DNA from: DASPRM01 sp035319065
GTDB lineage: Bacteria; Acidobacteriota; Terriglobia; Terriglobales; Acidobacteriaceae
Direction: 5' to 3'
DNA length: 34,007 bases
NCBI GenBank assembly: GCA_035319065.1
Contig: DATHDM010000329.1
Location: 1-34,007, forward strand
The translations under genes were made by a program, and so were the position numbers. Each line of letters opens with the position of its first letter. Within the stretch, counting starts at the first letter, position 1. Under the pieces are notes generated by a model, which made no database searches, was not told the DNA's origin, and saw nothing but the letters and a program-made list of their open reading frames with translations. This document shows, piece after piece, positions 1 to 7,817 of the stretch.

Positions 1-1433
1 GCCATCGCCAGCTGACTGCCCAGCCAGTTGGCATCCATGCCGACATTGGAGACACCCACGAATCCTCCGGTGGGGCGGTGGAAACTGCGACCGCTGACGA
101 TGTTTTTGACCGGAGTGGCGCGGCCGTTCACGCGCAGGTCAAAGTCGAGGACTTCTTTCCACATGGGAACCCAAAAGCAGAGGTGGCGCTGCTGGCCGGT
201 GTATTCCTGCGCAATCTGCAGCTCGATGGCCTGGTTCGTCTGCTCGAGCCCGCCAAACAAGGGCGAAACCGGCTCCCGCACCTGAAAATCGATAGGACCA
301 TACTTGATCTGAATGACGACGTTGTCGTCGAACTTGCCGTCCAGAGGGTGAAAGATGTCGTAGGCAGCCCGGGCGCGATCGTTCTTGGGATTGCGCCAGT
401 CGAGGTGGTGGTTGTAAACAAAAGCGCGGTAGAAGACCAGCCCACCATGGGGCTTAAGCGCGCGAGCTACGACATTGGCTCCATCGGCGGGCGTGCGGTC
501 GTACTCGGCGGGGCCGAGACGCCCTTCGGAATCAGCTTTTACTACCACGCCGGCGAAGTCGGGAATCTGGCGGTAAATTTCGTCAAACTTCGCCTGCCAC
601 CAGGCGGCGACGCGGGGATCAACCGGGTCGAAGGTATCCAGGCCGCCGATCACCTTGGGGCTAGAGAGGTCGATGGCGACAGCAAAGCGCACGCCCCAGG
701 GGCGGAATGCTTCCGCGATGCGAGCCAACTGCGGGATGAAGCCGGGGTCGAGCAACGTGGGATTGGCGTTGACGTTGTTTATGGTGCAGCCGTTGATGCC
801 TACGGAAGCCAGGAGGCGGGCAAATTCGGCGGCCCGCGAAAGGTCGGAGCGCACGGCGCCATTCTCGAAGAAGATGGAACCACCGCCGTAGCCGCGCTCG
901 ATGGAGCCGTTCACATTGTCCCATTGATTCACCCAGCGGATGGGGGCGAAGGGACGCTGGGTCTCGTCCAGGTGGTTCACGTCTTCGCGGCGCGCGATCT
1001 TTGCAAGCAGAGCAAAGACGCCGTAGAGCACCCCGCGATCGTTTTCCGCGGCGACAATGAGGCATGGCTGGCGGTGAAGCTGGCGGGAGACCAGCCAGAA
1101 TCCATCGGGAGGCAGTTCGGCCTCCACAGTGAAACTGGGTTCGATAGCACGCAACTGCCGCAGAGTTCCCAGAACCATGGCGCTCTCAGCGGGTAGTGCG
1201 GTATCCGCGCGCACGGTCCTTGCCAGCATTCCTCGAAGCCCGCGGATCAGCTCCTTCTGGGCGGTCGTGAGCACGACGGAGTTGCCCAGCACAACCGCGG
1301 AGGCGGGCAGAGAGGCGTAGCGCGGCAGGGCGTCGTCGGCTACAGGGGCGTAGCGCAACCAGGCATCGATGCCGGATTCGGCAGCGAGAAACGGAGCGGC
1401 GAGAACCATGGCGAAGAGGAAAACGTGCTTCAT
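1..1433 (-). CDS. aguA: GH67 alpha-glucuronidase, secreted; C-terminus cut by window edge
   Basis: Removes (4-O-methyl)glucuronic acid from the non-reducing end of xylo-oligosaccharides. The reading frame is open from the ATG at 1433 to the window edge (about 477 residues; GH67 enzymes are usually near 700, so roughly the last third is missing). It begins with a typical signal peptide (MKHVFLFAMVLAAPFLAAES), so it should act outside the cytoplasm. The first mature block GIDAWLRYAP is the usual GH67 opening. Family motifs follow: VKADSEG (about 299-304), ADGANVV, DWRNPK, YDIFHPLDGKF and GPIDFQVREP. D359 and E387 are 28 residues apart, the same spacing as the catalytic base pair described in characterised GH67 enzymes. 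It is the last visible gene of the minus-strand unit xylA - symporter - small membrane protein - aguA. The family call is secure from motifs; substrate is known from the family. Confidence 0.93.
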   Translation of the reverse strand, partial: MKHVFLFAMVLAAPFLAAESGIDAWLRYAPVADDALPRYASLPASAVVLGNSVVLTTAQKELIRGLRGMLARTVRADTALPAESAMVLGTLRQLRAIEPSFTVEAELPPDGFWLVSRQLHRQPCLIVAAENDRGVLYGVFALLAKIARREDVNHLDETQRPFAPIRWVNQWDNVNGSIERGYGGGSIFFENGAVRSDLSRAAEFARLLASVGINGCTINNVNANPTLLDPGFIPQLARIAEAFRPWGVRFAVAIDLSSPKVIGGLDTFDPVDPRVAAWWQAKFDEIYRQIPDFAGVVVKADSEGRLGPAEYDRTPADGANVVARALKPHGGLVFYRAFVYNHHLDWRNPKNDRARAAYDIFHPLDGKFDDNVVIQIKYGPIDFQVREPVSPLFGGLEQTNQAIELQIAQEYTGQQRHLCFWVPMWKEVLDFDLRVNGRATPVKNIVSGRSFHRPTGGFVGVSNVGMDANWLGSQLAM

Positions 1434-1473
1434 AGAAACCGCAGGCGCCTGAAGCTGCTTAGGCGAAGATCCT

Positions 1474-1713
1474 TTAAGCCGTTCCCCGAGACTGCTGCTT
1501 GTTCTCCCGGCCCGGACGAAAGTGGAGGGTATAGAACAAGCCGAGCGCCACCAGCAGCGCGCCCCACCAGAGGTTGGCATGGAGCTGAAATAGCACGACC
1601 CTCTGCGCCGGGGGAGAAATAACCTCGTAAACGCCGGCTCCCAAGATGAGCGCGCCGTTCACCAGCAAGGAAATCCCGATGAAGAACCAGATAGAGATCC
1701 CGCCTTCGTGCAT
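1474..1713 (-). CDS. Small two-helix membrane protein next to the SSS symporter
   Basis: A 79-residue protein with two hydrophobic stretches (about residues 7-28 and 42-63) joined by a short loop (VISPPAQRV) and ending in a basic, polar tail. It has no signal-peptide cleavage site that I can see, so it is predicted to sit in the inner membrane as a hairpin. The ATG at 1713 lies 12 bases beyond the symporter stop codon, so the two are almost certainly cotranscribed. I do not recognise a named family. Small two-helix proteins encoded beside sodium-solute symporters are known elsewhere (YjcH with ActP, YhdT with PanF), which makes an accessory-subunit role a reasonable inference but no more. Codon use resembles its neighbours. 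Confidence 0.75.
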   Translation of the reverse strand: MHEGGISIWFFIGISLLVNGALILGAGVYEVISPPAQRVVLFQLHANLWWGALLVALGLFYTLHFRPGRENKQQSRGTA

Positions 1714-1725
1714 AGAGCTCCTCGT

Positions 1726-3429
1726 TTACCAGAACACAAGATTAAGCACTACGAAAACGATGCCGACGACCGCAGCCCAGAACGCGGGGCGCTCATAGAG
1801 CGGCACGTCGGGTTCGTGGGGCAGGGCCGTGACTCCATAGACCAGGCCCGTCAACTCGGAGTCGGGCTTGGGCCGGGTAGCGTAGCTGACGATTACGGTG
1901 ACGGCTACGCAGATGATCCACGACCACAGGGCGCGAAACATGTTTTCCGCCATCGGCTTGGCTGCGCTGGAGAGCGCGATGTAGCTGAGCGCGTCCGGGT
2001 CCGCCCGCACCCAGCCCCACATGGCGATGGAAGACAGAGTCCCTGCCAGTAATCCCCAGAAACCACCGGCGGGAGAGGCTCGCTTCCACAACATCCCCAG
2101 GATCACGGTTCCGTAGAGGGGCGCGATGAAGAAGCTGAAGAGCGCCTGCACGTAGTCCATGATGCTGGCGAACTGCATGACCAGGTAGGCGGTGCCCACG
2201 CTGACCAGCACGCCGAGGATGGTGCACCAGCGGCCCATGCGCACGTAGTGGGAATCGCTGGCGCGGCGGTTGATGAGGGCGCGGTAGATGTCGTAGGTCC
2301 AGACGGTGGTAAAAGCGCTGACGTTGCCCGCCATGCCCGACATGAATCCGGCAATCAAGGCGGTGATGCCGAGTCCCAGCAGGCCCGGGCCGCAGTATCG
2401 CGCCAGCATCAGCGGCAACACTTCGTTGTAGCTGTGCCCGCCGGAAGCCAGGGCGGAGGATTCGCCGGTCAACTTGACGGGGAGCACGGCCAGCCCCAGC
2501 AGGCCAGGGAGGATGACGATGAAGGGCACCATCATCTTGAAGGCTGCGCCGATGATGGGGGCCATCTTGGCGGAACGCAGGTCCCTTGCCGCAAGCACGC
2601 GCTGCACCACGAGGAAATCGGTGGTCCAGTAGCCAAAGGAGATGACAAAGCAGAGGCCAAAGACGATGCCCACCCAGTTGATGCCCATGGGATTGTGCGT
2701 GAAGTCGCCGAGCGTGGACCACAGGTGGGTGTATTCGGCGGATGCGTTGTTCGCGATCTGCGCCTTCAGATTTGACCAGCTGCCGGTCTCTACCAGCCCG
2801 AGGATCGGGACCAGCAGCGCCCCTGCCCAGATCAGGACAAATTGCAGGACCTCGTTGAAGATGGCGGATCGCAAGCCGCCGAGAGCCACGTAGATGGCGA
2901 CGGTGAGCGACGACACCCAGATGGAAAAATGAATGTCCCATCCCAGCACCACCTTCATGACCAGGGCCATGGAGTACATGTTGATGCCGCTCATCAGCAC
3001 GGTCATGAAGGCGAAGGAAATCGCCGACAGGGCGCGCGAGGGCTCTCCGAAACGCAGCTTCAGGTAGCCGGGAACGGAGTGCGTCCTGGAGATGTAATAG
3101 AAAGGCATCATGACCAGCGCCAGAAAGAGCATGGCGGGAATGGCGCCGATCCAATACCAGTGGGTGGCGAGGATTCCGTACTGATAGGCGGCCGCGGCCC
3201 AGCCCATCAGTTCCAGCGAACCCAGGTTGGCGGAGAGAAAACTAAGTCCGGCGATCCAGGCGGTCATCTCCCGGCCGGCCATGAAGAAGTCATCCCCGGT
3301 GCGGGAGCGGCCTTTCAGATACAGGCCGATGGTCAGGACCAGGGCGAAGTAGAAAGCGATGATGATGACATCCACCGCCGAAAGGCGAACCAGGCGAGTG
3401 GGCTGGGCAAGTGCGATCGTGATCAGCAA
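1726..3429 (-). CDS. Sodium:solute symporter (SSS/SGLT family)
   Basis: A 567-residue polytopic membrane protein of the solute:sodium symporter family, expected to bring a sugar or uronate across the inner membrane with Na+. Visible family features include the first helix with GLYLKGRSRTGDDFFMAGR, the helix-2 region SFLSANLGSLELMGWA, SVPGYLKLRFG, GGLRSAIFNEVLQF and FTTVWTYDIYR; some 13-14 hydrophobic segments can be counted. The substrate cannot be read from sequence; position between xylA and a GH67 gene suggests xylose, glucuronate or a short xyloside. The start used is a TTG at 3429 with AAAGG about 9 bases before it; a GTG at 3375, giving a shorter N-terminus beginning at VDVIIIAFYF, is possible. 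It is 98 bases downstream of xylA and 12 bases upstream of the small membrane protein. Confidence 0.92.
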   Translation of the reverse strand: MLITIALAQPTRLVRLSAVDVIIIAFYFALVLTIGLYLKGRSRTGDDFFMAGREMTAWIAGLSFLSANLGSLELMGWAAAAYQYGILATHWYWIGAIPAMLFLALVMMPFYYISRTHSVPGYLKLRFGEPSRALSAISFAFMTVLMSGINMYSMALVMKVVLGWDIHFSIWVSSLTVAIYVALGGLRSAIFNEVLQFVLIWAGALLVPILGLVETGSWSNLKAQIANNASAEYTHLWSTLGDFTHNPMGINWVGIVFGLCFVISFGYWTTDFLVVQRVLAARDLRSAKMAPIIGAAFKMMVPFIVILPGLLGLAVLPVKLTGESSALASGGHSYNEVLPLMLARYCGPGLLGLGITALIAGFMSGMAGNVSAFTTVWTYDIYRALINRRASDSHYVRMGRWCTILGVLVSVGTAYLVMQFASIMDYVQALFSFFIAPLYGTVILGMLWKRASPAGGFWGLLAGTLSSIAMWGWVRADPDALSYIALSSAAKPMAENMFRALWSWIICVAVTVIVSYATRPKPDSELTGLVYGVTALPHEPDVPLYERPAFWAAVVGIVFVVLNLVFW

Positions 3430-3527
3430 GTGGCAGAGCCTTTCGTTGGCGATGAGGACGACAATTTAACAGAGCTCGCGGTGCCTTCGACTGCCGGAAG
3501 CGGATGGAGGCAAGCCATAGTTGTGTC

Positions 3528-4703
3528 TCAGCGGACGCCCAACAGAATCTCTATCGTGAGCTGATCGAGACGCTCGTAGGGCAGGCGCTTGTTGAGCATC
3601 GCGTTCTTGTCGAAAGCATGCGCCAGCAAGGAGGCGGCTCCCGTTTTGGAGTAACCGGCCGGCCGGGGCGCGCCATCCGAGGGCCTGGCCAGATCGCACA
3701 GGATGGCCTGGATTTCAGGGTCCGCATTCCAACGCACTGCCTTGTCTTTGAGGATGAGATAGGTGCGCATGCAGCCGGCGGCGAAGTCCTTAACTCCCTG
3801 GTAGTCTTCGGTGCGATAGGCGTGGGCATCGAAATGCCGCGAGCCGGCATATCCTACATCCTCGAGAAACTTCACCAGCCAGAAGGCGGCCTTGGGATTG
3901 GCCGCAGCGAAGCGGAAATCCTGGTCGTAGCGTCCAGGCATCTGGTCGTTCAGGTCGATGTGGAAGAGCTTGCCGGCCTCCCATGCCTGGGCCACGCCAT
4001 GCATGAAATTGAGCCCGGCCATGTGCTCATGGGCAACTTCGGGATTGACGCCCACCATCTCGGGGTGATCAAGAGTGGGAATGAAGCCCAGGTAGTGGCC
4101 GGTGGTGGGCATATAAATATCGCCGCGCGGCTCGTTGGGTTTGGCCTCCAGAGCGAACTTGTATCCGTAACCCTGGGCCAGGTTGTATTCGCAGAGGTAG
4201 TTCACGGCTTCGCGGAGGCGCTTGACGGCCTCGTCGGCGCGGCGGCAGGCGTCGGTCTCGGTGCCCTCGCGGCCTCCCCAGAGCACGAAGATTTTTGCTC
4301 CCAACTCGGCACCCAGGTCCATGGCGCGCATGGTCTTCTGCAGGGCGTAGGCGCGAACCTCGGGATCGTTGGCTGTGAAAGCTCCGTCACGAAAGACGGG
4401 GTGGAAAAATAGCGAAACGGTGGCCATGGGTACGACGACGCCGTGGTCCTGACAGGCCTTCTTGAAGTCGCGGACCATGGCGTCGTGCTGGGCGGGCGTG
4501 GCGTCGATGGGTACGAGGTCGTTGTCGTGCAGATTGACGCCCCAGGCGCCCACCTCGGCCAGCATGGCCACAATCTCGGTGGGCTTGATGGGGGGGCGGA
4601 CGGCGTCGCCGAAGGGGTCGCGGCCGCGGTTGCCGACGGTCCAAAGCCCAAAGGTGAACTTGTGCTCGGGGCGGGGACGAAAAGGGGAGTCAGAGTTTGT
4701 CAT
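3528..4703 (-). CDS. xylA: Xylose isomerase, class I (actinobacterial-like)
   Basis: Converts D-xylose to D-xylulose in the cytoplasm. The 391-residue length and the opening FTFGLWTVG...GRDPFGD fit the shorter class I xylose isomerases (Streptomyces type) rather than the longer class II form. Active-site landmarks are present: NLHDNDL (catalytic His near residue 59), EAKPNEPRGD, NPEVAHEHMAGLNF, LNDQMPGRYDQDFRF (metal-binding Asp cluster) and HFDAHAYRTED. I chose the ATG at 4703 because GAGGA lies 8 bases upstream; an in-frame GTG at 4718 would add five residues. First gene of the minus-strand unit running into the symporter and aguA; divergent from uxaC. No xylulokinase is seen in the window, so xylulose must be phosphorylated by a gene elsewhere. 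Confidence 0.95.
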   Translation of the reverse strand: MTNSDSPFRPRPEHKFTFGLWTVGNRGRDPFGDAVRPPIKPTEIVAMLAEVGAWGVNLHDNDLVPIDATPAQHDAMVRDFKKACQDHGVVVPMATVSLFFHPVFRDGAFTANDPEVRAYALQKTMRAMDLGAELGAKIFVLWGGREGTETDACRRADEAVKRLREAVNYLCEYNLAQGYGYKFALEAKPNEPRGDIYMPTTGHYLGFIPTLDHPEMVGVNPEVAHEHMAGLNFMHGVAQAWEAGKLFHIDLNDQMPGRYDQDFRFAAANPKAAFWLVKFLEDVGYAGSRHFDAHAYRTEDYQGVKDFAAGCMRTYLILKDKAVRWNADPEIQAILCDLARPSDGAPRPAGYSKTGAASLLAHAFDKNAMLNKRLPYERLDQLTIEILLGVR

Positions 4704-4958
4704 GAAAGCGGTCCTCACTCATTTAATATGCTGGGGCGCTGGAACGGAGGGGTGAAGCCGGCGGAGATTGGACAAGGGCAGGCGAGTGCCATATCTTGTT
4801 CGACGGCCAAACTAATTGCCGGACTGTAGTATCACCATAGGAAAGCGAAGTCAATTTGCGGTTGCACAGAATTCAGTCCGCGAGCGCTGAGCGCGGAAAA
4901 ACAGCCCGGGGGATTTGTGGACACGGGATAACGTTGGGGATCAGGGACGGAGCCTTCA
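4704..4958. promoter_or_regulatory. Divergent xylA/uxaC promoter region
   Basis: About 255 bases between divergent starts with no gene. On the minus strand TTGACT (4854-4849) and TACTAC (4831-4826) are 17 bases apart and would drive xylA. On the plus strand TTGGAC (4768-4773) and TATCTT (4792-4797) are 18 bases apart and could drive uxaC with a long leader. Between them lies a weak inverted repeat, CGGC (4804-4807) and GCCG (4818-4821), just downstream of the minus -10, a plausible operator position. ATCTTGTTCG at 4793-4802 recurs, inverted, in the manD/GH115 divergent region. Promoter hexamers are seen by eye only. Confidence 0.5.
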
Positions 4959-6401
4959 TTGAACTTCATACACGAGAATTTTCTGCTGCACTCAGAAGCG
5001 GCGCAGCGCCTGTATCACGAGTATGCCGCGCCGCAGCCCATCCTGGATTACCACAGCCACCTTCCGGCCCGGGACATAGCCGCGGACCGGCGCTTCGGCG
5101 ACCTGTTTGAAATCTGGCTGGAGGGTGATCACTACAAGTGGCGGGCGATGCGCGCGAACGGCGTCCCGGAGCGCTGCTGTACGGGAGATGCTTCGGCCGA
5201 CGAGAAGTTTCAGGCTTGGGCGCGGACGGTTCCCTACACCCTGCGCAATCCCCTGTACCACTGGACGCACCTGGAGCTGAAACGCTACTTCGACATCGAC
5301 GAGCTGCTCAACGAGTGCAGCGCCAAGGCGATCTGGAACCGGGCAAATGCGCTCCTGCACACAGACGATTTGTCCGTACATGGGATTCTGCGGAAGTTCG
5401 GCGTGCGCGCGGTGTGCACCAGCGATGATCCTTGCGACGACCTGGCGGCTCACCGCGCAGTGAACAAATCGTGCCTGGGATTCAGGGTCTATCCGACGTT
5501 CCGCCCCGACAACGCTCTGCTGGTCCATATGCCCGAGCTCTTCCGGCCGTGGGTGGAGAGGCTGGAGGCTGCCAGCAATTTAGAGGTTTCAACCTTCTCG
5601 GCGTTTCTGGAGGCTCTCAGCCGGCGTCATACATTCTTCCACGAGAGTGGAGGAAGACTGTCCGATCACGGGCTGTCCTATTGCTATGCCAAGCCCTGCC
5701 TGGACGCGCAGGCGGCCGGCATCTTCGCCCGCGCGCGGGCGGGCCGCGCCGCGTCGCCGGAAGAGCAGGAGCAGTTCGCGTCCTTCATGATGGTGTATTT
5801 CGGTCGCCTGGACGCGGAGCGAGGCTGGACCAAGCAATTGCACCTGGGCGCGTTGCGCAACGTGAACACGCGGCGGCTGGCCGAGATCGGCACGGATGCG
5901 GGATTCGATTCGGTGGGAGACTGGTCGCAGGCGAGGGCGCTGGCCGGCTATCTTGATCTGCTGGAGCGCGAGCATTCCCTGCCCCGCATGGTGGTGTACA
6001 ACATCAATCCCGCGAGCAACTATGTCTTCGCCACCATGGCAGGCAACTTCCAGGATGAAACGATCGCGGGGAAAATTCAGTTTGGCAGCGCGTGGTGGTT
6101 CCTGGATCACAAGGAAGGCATGGAGCGGCAGCTGAACGCCCTCTCCGCCAGTGGCCTGCTGGCGCGGTTCATCGGCATGGTCACGGACTCGCGTTCTTTC
6201 ATGTCTTTTCCCCGCCACGAATATTTTCGCCGCGTTCTGTGCAACCTTCTGGGCGAGGAGATGGAACAGGGTGAGCTGCCAAAGGACGAGCGCCTGGTGG
6301 GAAACATGGTTCGGAACATCTGCTTCGAAAACGCCCGTCAATACCTGGGATTGGAGGTTCCCTGCGGCGAAAAGGGGGGATGCGAGGCGACGAGTTCCTA
6401 G
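4959..6401 (+). CDS. uxaC: Glucuronate isomerase
   Basis: Isomerises D-glucuronate to D-fructuronate (and galacturonate to tagaturonate), the first cytoplasmic step of hexuronate breakdown. The 480 residues align by eye along their whole length with the E. coli UxaC type: FIHENFLLHSEAAQRLYHEY, the metal motif DYHSHLPARDIA, WLEGDHYKWRAMRANGV, GDASADEKF, NPLYHWTHLEL, TSDDPCDDL, SFMMVYFG, QLHLGALRN, FATMAGNFQ, QFGSAWWF and FIGMVTDSRSF, ending in NICFENARQYLGLE. The start is TTG at 4959, preceded by ACGGAG; an in-frame stop lies 28 bases upstream and no in-frame ATG or GTG lies between, so TTG is the only candidate for this N-terminus. Divergent from xylA and convergent with manD (88-base gap). 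Confidence 0.97.
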   Translation: MNFIHENFLLHSEAAQRLYHEYAAPQPILDYHSHLPARDIAADRRFGDLFEIWLEGDHYKWRAMRANGVPERCCTGDASADEKFQAWARTVPYTLRNPLYHWTHLELKRYFDIDELLNECSAKAIWNRANALLHTDDLSVHGILRKFGVRAVCTSDDPCDDLAAHRAVNKSCLGFRVYPTFRPDNALLVHMPELFRPWVERLEAASNLEVSTFSAFLEALSRRHTFFHESGGRLSDHGLSYCYAKPCLDAQAAGIFARARAGRAASPEEQEQFASFMMVYFGRLDAERGWTKQLHLGALRNVNTRRLAEIGTDAGFDSVGDWSQARALAGYLDLLEREHSLPRMVVYNINPASNYVFATMAGNFQDETIAGKIQFGSAWWFLDHKEGMERQLNALSASGLLARFIGMVTDSRSFMSFPRHEYFRRVLCNLLGEEMEQGELPKDERLVGNMVRNICFENARQYLGLEVPCGEKGGCEATSS

Positions 6402-6489
6402 ACCGGACGTGCCCGCCATGCTGCGTCGAGTGTCATCGGCTGAGCGCGGCGAAGCGGGCGAGGCGCGCGCGACACACGATCTCCCTTCC

Positions 6490-7701
6490 CTACCAGTTGT
6501 GCATGGTGCCATCGAGCTTGCGATTCACCGGCAGGTAGGCGCGCTGGTAGGGATACTTTGCGGCGAGGCTCTCGTCGATGTCCACGCCCAGGCCGGGCTT
6601 GTCCCCTGGGTACATGAAACCGCCGGCGAACGAATAGGCGTGGGGAAAGACCTGGTCGGTCTCCGGCGAGTGCGGCATGTACTCCTGGATGCCGAAGTTG
6701 TGCACGCTGAGATCGAAGTGCAGGGCTGCAGCCATGCAGACAGGGCTGAGGTCGGTAGCGCCGTGGGATCCGGTGCGCACGTGGTACAGCTCAGCCAGGT
6801 TGGCAATCTTTCTCAAGTGGGTTATGCCGCCAGCGTGCACGACAGTGGCGCGAATGTAGTCGATCAGCTGCTCCTGGATGAGCTGCTGACAGTCGTAGAT
6901 GGAGTTGAACACCTCTCCCACGGCCAGCGGCATGGTGGTGTGGCGGCGAATCAGGCGGAAGGCCTCCTGCAGCTCGGCGGGAGTGGGATCCTCCATCCAG
7001 AACAGATGAAAGGGCTCCAGAGCTTTGCCCAAGCGAGCAGCCTCGATGGGAGTGAGGCGGTGGTGGACGTCGTGCAGAAGATGCAGCTCGGGACCGAACT
7101 CCTGGCGCAGCCGGGCAAACAGCCCGGGCACGAAATTCATGTAGGCTTCCGACGACCACAGATTTTCCGGGGGCGCAGCTCCCTTCTCCGCCGGCTCATA
7201 GTGAGTGAAGCCGCGGCCAACGCCGTAGGTACTGGGCAAACCGGGAATGCCGGATTGCGCGCGCACCGCTTTGTATCCCGCGGCCGAGTAATGGGCCACG
7301 GCCTTGACCGTCTCCTCGATGCCGGCGCCGCTGGCGTGCCCATACACCAGCACGCTCTGCCGCGAGGCACCTCCCAGTAGCTGGTAGAGCGGCGCGTTCA
7401 GAGTCTTGCCCTTGATATCCCACAGGGCGGTATCGACGGCAGCAATGGCCGACATGGTGACCGGACCGCGCCGCCAATAGGCACCCTTGTAGAGGTAGTG
7501 CCAGGTGTCCTCAATGTGGCGGGCGTCGCGTCCAATCAGCAAAGGGATGAGGTGATCGTTGAGGTAGCTGGCGACCGCCAGCTCCCGGCCGTTGAGGGTG
7601 GCGTCGCCAAGACCATAGACTCCATCTTCGGTGACCAGTTTGAGCGTGACAAAATTTCTGCCGGGACAGCAAACGATGACTTTGGCATCGGTGATTTTCA
7701 T
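6490..7701 (-). CDS. manD: D-mannonate dehydratase, ManD/RspA type (enolase superfamily)
   Basis: Dehydrates D-mannonate to 2-keto-3-deoxygluconate (KDG). The 403-residue protein has the hallmark ManD start MKITDAKVIVCCPGRNFVTLK, GVYGLGDATLNGRE, AYWRRGPVTMSAIAAVDTALWDIKGK, the metal ligands in HDVHHR, MEDPTP and AVGEVFN, ATDLSPVCMAAALHFD, and the classic ending LDGTMHNW. This is the metal-dependent enolase-superfamily enzyme, unrelated to UxuA. The open frame extends upstream to 7833, but family length and the N-terminal block place the start at the ATG at 7701; the ribosome site there is weak (CAGGG). Divergent from the GH115 gene. It supplies the step between the candidate fructuronate reductase (SDR at 21752-22528) and KDG kinase. 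Confidence 0.95.
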   Translation of the reverse strand: MKITDAKVIVCCPGRNFVTLKLVTEDGVYGLGDATLNGRELAVASYLNDHLIPLLIGRDARHIEDTWHYLYKGAYWRRGPVTMSAIAAVDTALWDIKGKTLNAPLYQLLGGASRQSVLVYGHASGAGIEETVKAVAHYSAAGYKAVRAQSGIPGLPSTYGVGRGFTHYEPAEKGAAPPENLWSSEAYMNFVPGLFARLRQEFGPELHLLHDVHHRLTPIEAARLGKALEPFHLFWMEDPTPAELQEAFRLIRRHTTMPLAVGEVFNSIYDCQQLIQEQLIDYIRATVVHAGGITHLRKIANLAELYHVRTGSHGATDLSPVCMAAALHFDLSVHNFGIQEYMPHSPETDQVFPHAYSFAGGFMYPGDKPGLGVDIDESLAAKYPYQRAYLPVNRKLDGTMHNW

Positions 7702-7817
7702 ATCAGCCAGTGAGCCCTGGAAGCAGAGAGCAATCTGCGGAGAGCCTGCGAGAGCGAAGTTGCAATCAACAGTAGCATTGATTAAGGTGATGTGATTTTG
7801 TTTGCAACACGAACAAG
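7702..7817. promoter_or_regulatory. Divergent manD/GH115 regulatory region with inverted repeats
   Basis: A 116-base divergent spacer. It contains a perfect inverted repeat AATCAA (7764-7769) / TTGATT (7778-7783) with an 8-base spacer, and two copies of the self-palindrome TTGCAA (7760-7765 and 7802-7807) whose starts are 42 bases apart, close to four helical turns. On the minus strand TTGCAA (7807-7802) is followed after 17 bases by TAATCA, a possible manD promoter. CGAACAAGAT at 7810-7819 overlaps the GH115 start codon and is the reverse complement of ATCTTGTTCG found upstream of uxaC/xylA. No convincing ribosome site precedes the GH115 ATG. Confidence 0.45.

Noticed and set aside
78..1196. 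372-codon plus-strand open frame at the window start
   Set aside because: Opposite the GH67 gene, whose minus-strand frame is open to the window edge and carries family motifs; the plus frame has none.
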